Made by a program: the position numbers and the translations under genes. Positions 41,669-51,089 of a DNA stretch of 64,000 bases are shown piece after piece (within the stretch, counting starts at the first letter, position 1; the number at the start of each line of letters is the position of its first letter). The DNA comes from JAYWGN01 sp043778255 (GTDB lineage Bacteria; Bacteroidota; Bacteroidia; Chitinophagales; Chitinophagaceae), in contig JAYWGN010000038.1 in assembly GCA_043778255.1 (NCBI GenBank), positions 62,001 to 126,000 of the forward strand, read 5' to 3'. The notes below the pieces were generated by a model. It was given only the letters and a program-made list of their open reading frames with translations. It did not search any database and was not told the DNA's origin.

Positions 41669-43186
41669 TCAATATTCTATTTTTGCAAAGCAAATATAGT
41701 TTTTATATGTACATGGAAACACCATTTCTCTAGCACTAATTTGTTTGCCATGCCTTGGCATAATACCATACCGCCTATCCAAATTTTTTAAAGTAGGGTG
41801 TCGGGTTACTTTGCCCTGTGGCGTTACACTATTATCATACATTAAAAATTCGTTTCTATCTTTTTCGTTAAATAAAAAATGCAGACTACCACCTGTAAGC
41901 AATATTTGGTAGCTAATAAGGTCTTCACCATAGTCATCTTTTTGGCTTTTTTGTATAGCATTACTCCATTCTAATTCGCCTTTTTTATCAATACTTAATA
42001 CCAACACATTATCGGCATAGTACGTAGTATTGGTGTTTATACGGTCGTAGGAGTTCCAATAATTATCACGGCCACCCATATTATAATAATCATAATTGGT
42101 TAGGTAATTGTTATTGCTAAAGTAATCGTACCTACTCCAAGGTATACCCCCATTGCCTCTTGTAGTAGTGTAGTAGCTTTCGGCAGCAAATATAAATCCA
42201 CCATCTTTTCGAGGGTATATTTGCCTAATAAAAAAATCGTTTAAAGCAGTTTTTAAGCTACCAATAGTACTCACTTCAGTTCTTATACTATCATCAAAGT
42301 TTATAAAGCTAGGCGTTGTAGTAGTAGGAGTTGATTTGTCAAAAAAGTTTACAAACAACCCATCTACATTTCCTTTTCTTTTATTGCTAAAGAACGATAG
42401 TATAATCACTCGTTTAGTGCTATTATCCATCTTCATTATTATTTCATCCAATGTTTTTTCTTTACTATCTACCACATAATTTATTATAGTATCTCTACCT
42501 ACGGGTAGGTGTAGCATATTCAATTTGGTTACATATTCGTTATCATTTACTGAGTAGCATTTTGCCATATATATATCGCCATCATTATCTATCAAAAATT
42601 CGTCTAAAAAATTATTGCGACCGTCCATTGGTATTACAAACCTCCGTTTGTATTGTTGCTGTAATGTGCTGCTGTAAAGTATTGCACCAAATAAATGATT
42701 ACGCTCATTTTTTTTATTAGCTTTTACAACACCAATTTGTTGCTTATTATCGCTTACCAATATTTGGTATATTTTATTGTCATTTTGGTATACGGGTAGG
42801 GTAGTAGTATCCAAGGTTACTGCATCTTCCATTTTTTTACCATCGGTATTAAATTTTATGGCATCGCAATACACTACATTCTTTTTTTGATGTTGGTATA
42901 TCATATAAAAAAAAGTAGGGTACGATATAAAGTCAACGTTAATAATATTAATAGGCATATTAACTAATTTAAGCTTTTCTTTAAGCTTCATATCACCATC
43001 GTACACACACATATAGTTGTCGTTATATACATTTTTATATATAATTATATTGCTATTAAATTTTCCTACCGTTTCAAAGTTCATTTTTTTGGTATCTTCT
43101 TTTTCACCTTCAGTATATTTTATTTTTTGGGCTTCGCCAAAATATTGTAGCAGCAGTAATAACGTTGTTAAAAAAATTGCTTTCAT
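41669..43186 (-). CDS. Exported protein of unknown function
   Basis: A 505-residue protein with a signal peptide ending YFGEAQ. The mature chain has many beta-strand-like stretches (IIIYKNVYNDNYMCVYDGD, IYQILVSDNKQQIGVV, RRFVIPMDGRNNFLDEFLIDNDGDIYMAKC, GELEWSNAIQKSQKDD) suggesting a beta-propeller of short blades. An Asn/Tyr/Asp-rich insert lies near residues 340-380. I do not recognise the family. It is first in a two-gene minus-strand transcript with the DUF6427-like membrane protein; kup is divergent upstream. Confidence 0.68.
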   Translation of the reverse strand: MKAIFLTTLLLLLQYFGEAQKIKYTEGEKEDTKKMNFETVGKFNSNIIIYKNVYNDNYMCVYDGDMKLKEKLKLVNMPINIINVDFISYPTFFYMIYQHQKKNVVYCDAIKFNTDGKKMEDAVTLDTTTLPVYQNDNKIYQILVSDNKQQIGVVKANKKNERNHLFGAILYSSTLQQQYKRRFVIPMDGRNNFLDEFLIDNDGDIYMAKCYSVNDNEYVTKLNMLHLPVGRDTIINYVVDSKEKTLDEIIMKMDNSTKRVIILSFFSNKRKGNVDGLFVNFFDKSTPTTTTPSFINFDDSIRTEVSTIGSLKTALNDFFIRQIYPRKDGGFIFAAESYYTTTRGNGGIPWSRYDYFSNNNYLTNYDYYNMGGRDNYWNSYDRINTNTTYYADNVLVLSIDKKGELEWSNAIQKSQKDDYGEDLISYQILLTGGSLHFLFNEKDRNEFLMYDNSVTPQGKVTRHPTLKNLDRRYGIMPRHGKQISAREMVFPCTYKNYICFAKIEY

Positions 43187-43311
43187 GTATTTATTGTTTT
43201 ATTTCTCAAAATGCAATACTATAAAATTACAGATTGATATTGAATTACAGATGCCAAACTATAACATTTAACATAAATAAAAATTAAAAAATATGGATTA
43301 TAAATAAGTAG

Positions 43312-43319
43312 TATTTTTG
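43312..43319 (+). promoter_or_regulatory. kup -7 box TATTTTTG
   Basis: Exact TAnnTTTG match 34 nt before the GTG start of kup. Confidence 0.45.
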
Positions 43320-43353
43320 TAAGTTTTTTTGCATAACAAACAATACATAAAAA

Positions 43354-45468
43354 GTGAGCAATCATCTTAATCTCAAAAAAGTATCGGGGGCAGGTTTAAT
43401 TATAGCATTAGGTATTATATATGGCGATATTGGAACATCTCCTTTGTACGTTATGAATGCTATTACAAGTGGCAAAATAATTGATGAAAAATTAATACTA
43501 GGTGCATTAAGTTGTATAATATGGACACTTACTTTGCAAACAACTTTAAAGTATGTAATACTTACCCTAAGGGCCGATAACCGTGGCGAAGGTGGTATAT
43601 TTAGCCTATATACATTAGTAAAACGACAAAAAAAATGGTTAGTTGTTGCTGCAATGTTAGGTGGAGCAGCTTTATTAGCCGATGGTATGATAACCCCACC
43701 TATATCAATAAGTTCGGCCATTGAGGGGTTGCTTAATACACCAATACTCAAACATTTAAAGCCTAATACAGAAGTACTACAAATGGCTATAGCAAAAGCT
43801 AAAGCTAGTGGACTAACCCTTACAGAAATACAAACAGACCCCACAGTACTTGCCGCCGAAAAAATAGTAAGTGAAGCCAAAGCACATGTAACTACAATAA
43901 TAATGGTAATTGTAATTGCTATTATCAGCATCATTTTTTTTCTACAACAATTTGGTACAGCATCGATTGGCAAATTTTTTGGCCCAGTAATGGCCTTATG
44001 GTTTACTATGTTGGCTATACTAGGTATTGTACACCTAAGCGATAACTTTGCTGTATTAAAAGCATTTAACCCTTACTATGCCATTAACCTGCTAACCACT
44101 TACCACAAAGGCTTTTGGATACTTGGAGCAGTGTTTTTATGCACCACAGGTGCTGAGGCTTTGTACAGCGATTTAGGGCATTGTGGCAAAAAAAATATAC
44201 GAGTTAGTTGGGTGTTTGTAAAGGTAACCTTATTGCTAAATTACCTTGGCCAAGGTGCTTACTTATTAGCTAATTATACTGGCAAAACAATTACTGAAGA
44301 TTTATTGGACACTGGTTTCAATCCCTTTTATGGCCTTATGCCAGGATGGTTTTTGGTTACTGGTGTTATAATATCGGTATTTGCAGCTATTATAGCAAGT
44401 CAGGCTTTAATTAGCGGTTCGTTTACACTTATAAGCGAAGCCATAAGGCTTAACCTATGGCCCAAAATGAAAATTAATTACCCATCCGAAGCAAGAGGAC
44501 AATTATTTATTCCGGGTATTAACACCTTATTATTTGTAGGTTGTTGTGGTGTAGTACTTTACTTTCAAAAAGCTAGCAATATGGATGCCGCCTACGGTTT
44601 GGCAATTACATTATGTATGATAGCTACTACTATTTTGTTTGCAAACTATATGGTATCTCGTAGGGTGAAGCCAATTTTAATTTACATATATCTCGCTGTT
44701 TATTTTACTATCGAAATAAGTTTTTTAATAGCCAATTTAGATAAATTTCCCCATGGTGGTTATGTAGCTTTATTAGTAGCAGGCTTATTATTTGGTGTAA
44801 TGTACGTATGGTTTAGAGCCAGAAAAATTAAAAATAGGTACGTTGAATTTGTAAGGCTTGATCATTATATACCTATGATAGAGGAATTAAGTAACGATAA
44901 ATCAGTACCCAAATATGCTACACACTTAGTGTATATGACTAGTGCCAACAACCCCAAAGAAATAGAACATAAAATACTCTACAGCATACTTAACCGTAAA
45001 CCAAAACGAGCCGATATATATTGGTTTGTACACGTTGACACTTTGGATGACCCTTACACCTGTGAGTATAGTGTAACCCATATAATACCTAACGATATTG
45101 TAAGGGTGGAGTTCCGCCTTGGCTTTAGGGTTGAGCCACGTATCAATTTATTGTTTAGAAAAGTAGTGGAGGATTTGGTAGCTAATAAAGAGGTAAACAT
45201 TACAAGCCGATACGAATCATTAGAGAAAAATAATGTAGTTGGAGATTTCAAATTTATAGTAATGGAAAAATATTTGAGTAGTGATAACGAACTTCCATTT
45301 TTTGAAAAATTGATAATGAAAATATACTTTTATGTAAAGCACATAAGCCTAAGCGAAGAGAGAGGCTTTGGACTCGATCCTAGCTACGTAAAAGTGGAGA
45401 TGTTTCCACTTATAGTGTCACCTGTAAGCAATATAAAACTAAAACGAATTGAAGAAGACAATCAATAA
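43354..45468 (+). CDS. kup: Kup-type potassium uptake protein
   Basis: A 704-residue inner-membrane potassium-proton symporter, starting at GTG. The family signature is complete at the N-terminus (GIIYGDIGTSPLYVMNAI), with NRGEGGIFSLYTL, GDNFAVLKAFNPYYAI-like SDNFAVLKAFNPYYAI, FLCTTGAEALYSDLGHCGKKNIR and QALISGSFTLISEAIRL following. The C-terminal soluble part (from about 490) is typical. Oddity: after the third or fourth helix there is an Ala/Glu/Lys-rich insert of about 45 residues (NTEVLQMAIAKAKASG to EKIVSEAKAHV, near residues 138-183) absent from the E. coli protein, which makes it longer than the usual 620-650 residues. Confidence 0.93.
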   Translation: MSNHLNLKKVSGAGLIIALGIIYGDIGTSPLYVMNAITSGKIIDEKLILGALSCIIWTLTLQTTLKYVILTLRADNRGEGGIFSLYTLVKRQKKWLVVAAMLGGAALLADGMITPPISISSAIEGLLNTPILKHLKPNTEVLQMAIAKAKASGLTLTEIQTDPTVLAAEKIVSEAKAHVTTIIMVIVIAIISIIFFLQQFGTASIGKFFGPVMALWFTMLAILGIVHLSDNFAVLKAFNPYYAINLLTTYHKGFWILGAVFLCTTGAEALYSDLGHCGKKNIRVSWVFVKVTLLLNYLGQGAYLLANYTGKTITEDLLDTGFNPFYGLMPGWFLVTGVIISVFAAIIASQALISGSFTLISEAIRLNLWPKMKINYPSEARGQLFIPGINTLLFVGCCGVVLYFQKASNMDAAYGLAITLCMIATTILFANYMVSRRVKPILIYIYLAVYFTIEISFLIANLDKFPHGGYVALLVAGLLFGVMYVWFRARKIKNRYVEFVRLDHYIPMIEELSNDKSVPKYATHLVYMTSANNPKEIEHKILYSILNRKPKRADIYWFVHVDTLDDPYTCEYSVTHIIPNDIVRVEFRLGFRVEPRINLLFRKVVEDLVANKEVNITSRYESLEKNNVVGDFKFIVMEKYLSSDNELPFFEKLIMKIYFYVKHISLSEERGFGLDPSYVKVEMFPLIVSPVSNIKLKRIEEDNQ

Positions 45469-45509
45469 TAATTAATAATTATTAATTAATAATTAATAAA
45501 CCTAATGCT

Positions 45510-46460
45510 ATGGGCTTTTTTGACAAACTATTTAAACGTGAAAAAAAACAAGAAATTGTAGAGCAAGGGATGCTCAAAACAAAAGTAGGGTTTTTAGAAA
45601 AAATACAAAGAGCTGTAATTGGAAAATCAAAAGTAGATGATGAAGTATTAGACAACCTAGAAGAAGCCCTAATAAGTGCCGACGTAGGTACAGAAACCAC
45701 CCTAAAAATAATAGAACGTATAGAAAAAAGAGTAGCAAAAGATAAATTTGTAAACACCGACGAACTTAATGGAATACTTAAAGATGAAATAAAAAACTTA
45801 CTAACCGAAAGTGCAACCCAATACAAGCAATACGAAATACCCGACAATACAAAGCCTTACGTAATAATGGTTGTAGGGGTTAATGGTGTTGGCAAAACAA
45901 CCAGCATTGGCAAATTAGCCTATAATTTTAAAGCTATGGGGCACCAAGTATTATTAGGTGCTGCCGATACGTTTAGAGCAGCAGCTGTAGATCAATTAAC
46001 TATATGGAGCCAACGTGTAGGGGTTGATATTGTAAAGCAAAGCCAAGGCAGCGACCCTGCTGCTGTTGCTTTTGATACTGTACAAAGTGGTGTTGCTAAA
46101 AACAGTGATGTAATAATAATTGACACCGCCGGACGACTACATAATAAAGCCCACCTAATGGAGGAACTTAGCAAAATAAAGCGGGTAACCCAAAAAGTAA
46201 TACCTACTGCACCACACGAAGTATTATTAGTATTAGATGGTAGCACAGGGCAAAATGCACTAGAGCAAGCCAAACAGTTTACAGCTGCTACAGAGGTTAC
46301 TGGCCTTATAATTACAAAGCTCGATGGTACCGCTAAAGGTGGAGTAGTACTTGCAATAGCCGATCAGTTTAAAATACCCGTAAAGTTTATAGGAGTAGGC
46401 GAACAAATGACCGACCTCGTAGTATTTGATAAAGATGAATTTGTAAATAGCCTTTTTTAA
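45510..46460 (+). CDS. ftsY: Signal recognition particle receptor FtsY
   Basis: A 316-residue SRP GTPase that docks ribosome-SRP complexes at the membrane. The N domain (helical, residues 20-95) is followed by the G domain: G1 GVNGVGKTTSIGKL near 124, DTFRAAAVDQL, G3 DTAGR, G4 TKLDGTAKGG and the closing GVGEQMTDLVVFD. The long acidic A domain of E. coli is missing, as is common in this phylum. It starts 41 bp after kup and could share its transcript. Confidence 0.97.
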   Translation: MGFFDKLFKREKKQEIVEQGMLKTKVGFLEKIQRAVIGKSKVDDEVLDNLEEALISADVGTETTLKIIERIEKRVAKDKFVNTDELNGILKDEIKNLLTESATQYKQYEIPDNTKPYVIMVVGVNGVGKTTSIGKLAYNFKAMGHQVLLGAADTFRAAAVDQLTIWSQRVGVDIVKQSQGSDPAAVAFDTVQSGVAKNSDVIIIDTAGRLHNKAHLMEELSKIKRVTQKVIPTAPHEVLLVLDGSTGQNALEQAKQFTAATEVTGLIITKLDGTAKGGVVLAIADQFKIPVKFIGVGEQMTDLVVFDKDEFVNSLF

Positions 46461-46668
46461 CTTTCCCTGCTTTTTATAAAGGGTTATAACATTATTATTA
46501 CAATACGTAGTTTTACGCTTTTTATATTGCATAAATTACTGTATTTTGCACGTAATTACCGCTTATCTAAAAATCTATTTTTTAAAAGAAAATTTTCTTT
46601 TATTTAAATTCAATACTTATAAAAAAAGTAATGATTTATGTATAGGATTATGTAAAACACAATAGAAA

Positions 46669-47253
46669 ATGACATTTAGATTATTACAAATTCTTTTACT
46701 TGTAACCACAAGTTTATCTGGCTTCGCCAAAAATTTTGAAACTATAGAAGCAGCTTTCCAAAGTTTTATACTTACCAAAAAAACTATCAATATTGAAGGC
46801 TTACAGAAAAATGTAGCAGAAAAAAATAGTTTTTTAGAACTTAAAAATAAAAATACAACCCTACAATTTGGAAGATATGAGGGTACAGAAGAAAAAGAAA
46901 TTTTTGTATTTAATTACTTTGTTGACACTTCGTACAACCAACCTGCAATTAGTATAGGATGTTACGAGTATATAAATAATACTTGGAAAGAAGTAACCGA
47001 TGTAGTATTACCCATGTTAAGTTTTAATGACTTTTATGGTACAGCAACGGCTCCGCCCAAAAGCTTTGCCAATACTGTACAGTTCAGGTTTATACTACAC
47101 AAAAACAATACTTTGCATATAGTAATAGAGCCACATATAAAAGGCGAAAACGAAAAGTTTGATCGTATATTTGACCAACGGAGGTATGCAGCTGTACAAA
47201 CAAAATGGAATAAAAACACGGCAAAGTTTGAAATAGCCAAATGGCTTAAATAG
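46669..47253 (+). CDS. Exported protein of unknown function
   Basis: A 194-residue protein with a signal peptide ending LSGFAK. The mature part is mixed alpha/beta (NFETIEAAFQSFIL, FLELKNKNTTLQFGRYEGTEEKEIFVFNYF, TVQFRFILHKNNTLHIVIEPHI) and ends KFEIAKWLK. No motif is recognised. An 18-bp perfect AT palindrome (46584-46601) lies in the 208-bp spacer upstream; nothing else is evident there. Confidence 0.65.
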   Translation: MTFRLLQILLLVTTSLSGFAKNFETIEAAFQSFILTKKTINIEGLQKNVAEKNSFLELKNKNTTLQFGRYEGTEEKEIFVFNYFVDTSYNQPAISIGCYEYINNTWKEVTDVVLPMLSFNDFYGTATAPPKSFANTVQFRFILHKNNTLHIVIEPHIKGENEKFDRIFDQRRYAAVQTKWNKNTAKFEIAKWLK

Positions 47254-47285
47254 CCAATAAATTAAAATTTTTGACTTATCAAAAA

Positions 47286-47507
47286 TTATAAATTTTTAAG
47301 TGGATTTCTACGGGTCATAAAAATATAACTTTTCATATTGCGCCAAAATGCAAGTATCATGTACAATATAACAGGCGAACCAAGAGTTAGAAAACTAATG
47401 TAAATAAACCATAGCCTAATTTTACTAGTAGCAATACCCATACGAATGCCTATAGCATTACATACTCCAAATATATGCCACTCAATAAAATGCTTAATCT
47501 TATACAT
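47286..47507 (-). CDS. PspC-domain membrane protein
   Basis: A 73-residue protein matching the PspC core: FGVCNAIGIRMGIATSKIRLWFIYISFLTLGSPVILYMILAFW, giving a short amphipathic start and one or two helices. PspC proteins sense envelope stress in the phage-shock response of enteric bacteria; in Bacteroidota small stand-alone PspC proteins are common and their role is unclear. It is convergent with the exported-protein gene (32 bp). Confidence 0.85.
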   Translation of the reverse strand: MYKIKHFIEWHIFGVCNAIGIRMGIATSKIRLWFIYISFLTLGSPVILYMILAFWRNMKSYIFMTRRNPLKNL

Positions 47508-47578
47508 ACTGCTAAGTTAAAAATTAATATTGAAATAAGGGGAATTAATTTGTAAGTATGCTATAAACCAATAATTTA

Positions 47579-47862
47579 ATGTTACAAAACATTCACATAC
47601 ATAATTTTTGGTGTTTTGAAGATTTTAAAGCCGAAGGCTTTGTAAGAATATACTAGATAGGTAGAGAAAATAATAGTGGAAAAACCTGCTTGTTGGAGGG
47701 GATATTAGCATGAAGAAAAATAAAAATAAAGCAACTCAATTAGTTGATATTGCCAATGAATTACGAGGAGAAAATATAGAAAAAATAAAATAGGAAATCC
47801 ATAACTGGAAATTGAATCAACATCAATTTTTAACTATTTTTGAAAAAAGATTTAAATTATAA
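47579..47862 (+). pseudogene. Remnant of an AAA-type ATPase gene (internal deletion, stops)
   Basis: From ATG 47579 the frame reads MLQNIHIHNFWCFEDFKAEGF, then VRIY, a TAG (47654-47656), and IGRENNSGKTCLLEGILA to a TGA. IGRENNSGKT is a P-loop, as at the N-terminus of SMC/RecF-like ATPases (AAA_15/21). A shifted frame starting at the overlapping ATG 47710 reads KNKATQLVDIANELRGENIEKIK, a TAG (47791-47793), then EIHNWKLNQHQFLTIFEKRFKL to a TAA (47860). This fits a gene reduced to its two ends by an internal deletion, with two point stops. It fills most of the 442-bp spacer 47508-47949. Confidence 0.75.
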
Positions 47863-47897
47863 AATCCTGTTTACACAATTTAGTTTACTATCTCTAT

Positions 47898-47926
47898 AAA
47901 AAACCCTACTCCATAAGGGGTAGGGT
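47898..47926 (-). terminator. Intrinsic terminator of the DUF4920 gene
   Basis: ACCCTACTCC (47903-47912) pairs with GGGGTAGGGT (47917-47926) with one wobble and a 4-nt loop. The A-run at 47898-47903 is a T-run on the minus strand. Confidence 0.85.
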
Positions 47927-47949
47927 AGTATGTTAATACCTTAGCTAGC

Positions 47950-48399
47950 TTAGCTTTGTAGCTCTACACCACTAGCTTCAAATCTATATTCTTCTTTTAC
48001 AGTTTTAATTTTATTAATTTCTTTTTTACTTTTTTTAGCATCTTCCGCATAGTGTTTTTGCTCTGCTACACTTATCATTTCCTTCATAGCCTTACCTGTA
48101 AATGTTACTTGTTTGCCTATACAATCAAAAGGCATAAAAAATGCATAATCTTTAAACTTTATAGTCATTTTTTTACCATCGCCTATATCCATTTTCATCC
48201 AGCAGCCTTTTACTTGGCACACTTCTTCTACCTTTCCTATTATGGTTATATCTTTCACCTCTTTCACATCTTTAAGTAAGTAAGGTATTTCCACAGCTTT
48301 TTTTATTTCAGTTTTGTTTACAGCTCCACCAAATGTTTGTTGGGCAAATGCATTTACCAATATAACACTTGCTAATAGGGTTCCTAATACTTTTTTCAT
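47950..48399 (-). CDS. Periplasmic DUF4920 protein
   Basis: A 149-residue protein with a signal peptide ending VNAFAQ. The family core is clear: IIGKVEEVCQVKGCWMKMDIGDGKKMTIKFKDYAFFMPFDCIGKQVTFTGKA. The C-x4-C of VCQVKGCW and a later Cys may bind a metal. The role of DUF4920 is not known. It has its own terminator and is preceded by repeat DNA. The start ATG is the only one before the signal peptide. Confidence 0.86.
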   Translation of the reverse strand: MKKVLGTLLASVILVNAFAQQTFGGAVNKTEIKKAVEIPYLLKDVKEVKDITIIGKVEEVCQVKGCWMKMDIGDGKKMTIKFKDYAFFMPFDCIGKQVTFTGKAMKEMISVAEQKHYAEDAKKSKKEINKIKTVKEEYRFEASGVELQS

Positions 48400-48499
48400 A
48401 AATTATTATTTTTGTAAAATTACTAATTTTTTATTACTTACAATAGCCTTTACCTACTTCATTTCAAATGTGTAATACCTTTCACATCTTACTTAATAA

Positions 48500-48600
48500 A
48501 ATAATAACTTCATTTCTTCATTTCTTAATTTATATTTTACACCTCTAACTTAATTTCTTCATTTCTTCATTTCTTAATTTATACTTCCCACCTCTAACTT
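48500..48600. repeat. TTCTTCATTTC and CCTCTAACTT repeats
   Basis: Several TTTCTTCATTTCTTAATT words and two CCTCTAACTT words, filling the spacer between the DUF4920 gene and the ferredoxin-reductase-like gene. Bases 48583-48600 are identical to 9965-9982. Confidence 0.7.
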
Positions 48601-48661
48601 GTTTATTCATACTTGCAGTAAAAAAAGTTGTACATTACAAACAATATAAAAACATACTGCT

Positions 48662-49381
48662 ATGCCAATAGAACCATGGAGAGTAGGTAAAGTAATTGCT
48701 ATTGAACAAAGAGCCAATAACACCAAAAGTTTTTTTGTACAAGTACCCGAACTTACTGAGTTTACATTTAAGCCGGGGCAATTTGTAACACTCGATTTGC
48801 CCATACACGAAAAGCCTAACCGGCGGTGGCGTAGTTACAGTATTGCCAGTTGGCCTAATGGTACTAATGTGTTTGAGTTGGTTATTGTATTATTGGAGGG
48901 AGGCTTAGGAACAGCCTATTTATTCAACCATATTACTGTAGGTAGTGAGCTTACCTACCGTGGTGCACAAGGCGTATTTACATTACCCGATGGGTTAGAA
49001 ACCGAACAGTTTTTTATATGCACAGGTACTGGCATTGCACCCTTTAGGAGTATGGTGCATTATATGCATGTAATGCAAATGCATTTGCCCAATATACACC
49101 TTATATTTGGCTGCCGTACACAGCAAGATTTGCTTTACCACACAGAGTTACAGCAGTTAGCTACTGTAATGCCCAACTTTAAGTATTACCCCACACTGAG
49201 TAGAGAAACCTGGGATGGGCATAACGGTTATGTACACCCAATATATGAGCAATTATGCTCCCATAAACAGCCGGCAAACTTTTGGCTTTGCGGTTGGAAA
49301 AACATGATAGACGAAGCCAAACAAAGAATACTTGCCCTAGGCTACGATAAAAAACAAATACACCAAGAAGTGTATGGGTAA
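48662..49381 (+). CDS. Ferredoxin-NADP reductase-like flavoprotein
   Basis: A 239-residue FAD/NAD(P) oxidoreductase of the FNR superfamily. Seen: FKPGQFVTLDL, the FAD-binding RSYSIAS (residues 57-63), the NAD(P) motif CTGTGIAPFRSM, then HLIFGCRTQQDLLYHTEL, and the terminal FWLCGWKNMIDEAKQRILALGY. The protein lacks a ferredoxin domain of its own, so it takes or gives electrons to a separate carrier. It starts 59 bp before pruA, but pruA has its own -7 box, so they may be separate units. Such enzymes are commonly annotated FAD-binding oxidoreductase. Confidence 0.9.
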   Translation: MPIEPWRVGKVIAIEQRANNTKSFFVQVPELTEFTFKPGQFVTLDLPIHEKPNRRWRSYSIASWPNGTNVFELVIVLLEGGLGTAYLFNHITVGSELTYRGAQGVFTLPDGLETEQFFICTGTGIAPFRSMVHYMHVMQMHLPNIHLIFGCRTQQDLLYHTELQQLATVMPNFKYYPTLSRETWDGHNGYVHPIYEQLCSHKQPANFWLCGWKNMIDEAKQRILALGYDKKQIHQEVYG

Positions 49382-49409
49382 ACTGTAAATTATTGTTGAA
49401 TGTAATTAC

Positions 49410-49417
49410 TAACTTTG
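49410..49417 (+). promoter_or_regulatory. pruA -7 box TAACTTTG
   Basis: Exact TAnnTTTG match 23 nt before the pruA ATG; no TTTG at the ideal -33 distance. Confidence 0.5.
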
Positions 49418-49440
49418 CTACCTAATAAAAAATTTAATTT

Positions 49441-51072
49441 ATGCATTTTGGAAATTTTAAATACCCTGCACCTGTAAACGAACCCGTACTTAATTACGAT
49501 GGTTGGTCGAGTGAAAAACGAAAATTAAAAGGTACAGTAGCTGAACTTAAAAACGAAGTTAGAGATATACCTATGTACATTGGAGGTAAAGAAGTACGAA
49601 CCGGCAAAACAATTGCCATACGGCCACCACATGAGTTGGAGCATTTACTTGGGCAGTTTCATGTAGGTGATGCCAAGCATGTAAAAATGGCAATTGATGC
49701 AGCTTTGGCTGCAAAAGAAAGTTGGAGCAATATGGCTTGGGAAGAAAGAGCCGCCATATTTATGAAAGCTGCTGACCTTATGGCTACCAAATATAGAAGC
49801 TATATGACGGGTACTACAATGCTAGGGCAAAGTAAAAATGCTTACCAAGCCGAAATAGATGCGGCTTGTGAAATGATAGATTTTTTACGATTTAACGTAC
49901 ACTTTCTTAACCAAATATATGCCCAACAACCAGTAAGCGGTGCAGGTGTACATAACCGTATGGAGTACCGTCCGTTAGAAGGGTTTGTGCTTGCTGTTAC
50001 CCCATTTAACTTTACAGCAATTGGTGGCAACCTGCCTACCAGTGCAGCTATGTGTGGCAATGTAGTAGTATGGAAATGTGCTAACACACAAGTATATAGT
50101 GCCCAAATGACCATGAGAATATTGCAAGAAGCTGGCTTACCCGATGGTGTTATAAACCTTATATATACAAGTGGCCCAGTGGTAGGCGATATATGTTTCA
50201 ATCATAAAGATTTTGCTGGGGTACACTTTACTGGCAGTACTGGAGTATTTAACAACATGTGGAAAACCATTGGTGCCAATATGAGTAAGTATAAAAGCTA
50301 CCCTCGTATAGTAGGCGAAACAGGCGGCAAAGATTTTGTAATAGCACACAAAACAGCCAATGCCGATGTAGTGGCTACAGCCTTACTACGTGGGGCTTTT
50401 GAGTACCAAGGGCAAAAATGTAGTGCAGCCAGTAGGGCTTATATACCTAGCAATATTGCCGTTGCTGTTAAAAAGAAATTGGTAGATGGTATTAATAGTT
50501 TTAAAATGGGTTCGCCAGAAAATTTTACAAACTTTATAAATGCCGTAATTGACGAAAAAAGTTTTACCAACATAAAAAATTACATTGAAAAAGCAAAACG
50601 AAGTAAAGATGCTAAAATATTAGTAGGTGGCAATTGCGATAAAACGGTGGGGTATTTTATACAACCCACAATTATAGAAACAACCAACCCTAAGTACGTA
50701 ACCATGTGTGAGGAAATATTTGGACCAGTACTTACAATATATATTTACCCTGCAAATGAATTTGAAAAAACATTAGAAATAGTGGACCAAACAAGTGCTT
50801 ATGCACTTACAGGGGCAGTAATAGCCACCGACCGAAAAGCTATTGAATTAGCTACCAAAAAATTGCGAAATAGTGCTGGTAACTTTTACATAAACGATAA
50901 GCCTACAGGAGCAGTGGTAGGACAACAACCATTTGGCGGAGCCAGAGCAAGTGGTACTAACGATAAGGCAGGCAGTATGCTCAACCTATACCGTTGGTTA
51001 AGTGCCCGAACTATTAAAGAAACATTTAACCCGCCAGTAGAATATAAGTATCCGTTTATGGAAGAAGCATAG
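49441..51072 (+). CDS. pruA: L-glutamate gamma-semialdehyde dehydrogenase
   Basis: A 543-residue aldehyde dehydrogenase that oxidises glutamate semialdehyde (from proline) to glutamate with NAD; cytoplasmic. Seen: LAVTPFNFTAIGGNLPTSAA, VHFTGSTGVFNNMWK, the catalytic Glu region VGETGGKDFV, the catalytic Cys in YQGQKCSAASR, and EEIFGPVLTIYIY. Length and the opening NYDGWSSEKRKLKGTVAEL fit the stand-alone PruA of Bacteroidota. No proline dehydrogenase is in the window. It has its own -7 box and is followed by repeat DNA. Confidence 0.95.
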   Translation: MHFGNFKYPAPVNEPVLNYDGWSSEKRKLKGTVAELKNEVRDIPMYIGGKEVRTGKTIAIRPPHELEHLLGQFHVGDAKHVKMAIDAALAAKESWSNMAWEERAAIFMKAADLMATKYRSYMTGTTMLGQSKNAYQAEIDAACEMIDFLRFNVHFLNQIYAQQPVSGAGVHNRMEYRPLEGFVLAVTPFNFTAIGGNLPTSAAMCGNVVVWKCANTQVYSAQMTMRILQEAGLPDGVINLIYTSGPVVGDICFNHKDFAGVHFTGSTGVFNNMWKTIGANMSKYKSYPRIVGETGGKDFVIAHKTANADVVATALLRGAFEYQGQKCSAASRAYIPSNIAVAVKKKLVDGINSFKMGSPENFTNFINAVIDEKSFTNIKNYIEKAKRSKDAKILVGGNCDKTVGYFIQPTIIETTNPKYVTMCEEIFGPVLTIYIYPANEFEKTLEIVDQTSAYALTGAVIATDRKAIELATKKLRNSAGNFYINDKPTGAVVGQQPFGGARASGTNDKAGSMLNLYRWLSARTIKETFNPPVEYKYPFMEEA

Positions 51073-51089
51073 CAAGAATTTGATAATGA

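Noticed and set aside
47579..47862. Stop-codon recoding (TAG as an amino acid)
   Set aside because: Two TAG codons interrupt legible sequence, but there is also a frame change and a missing middle, and well-preserved genes in the window (for example kdsA, uvrA and serS) read through without any internal TAG.
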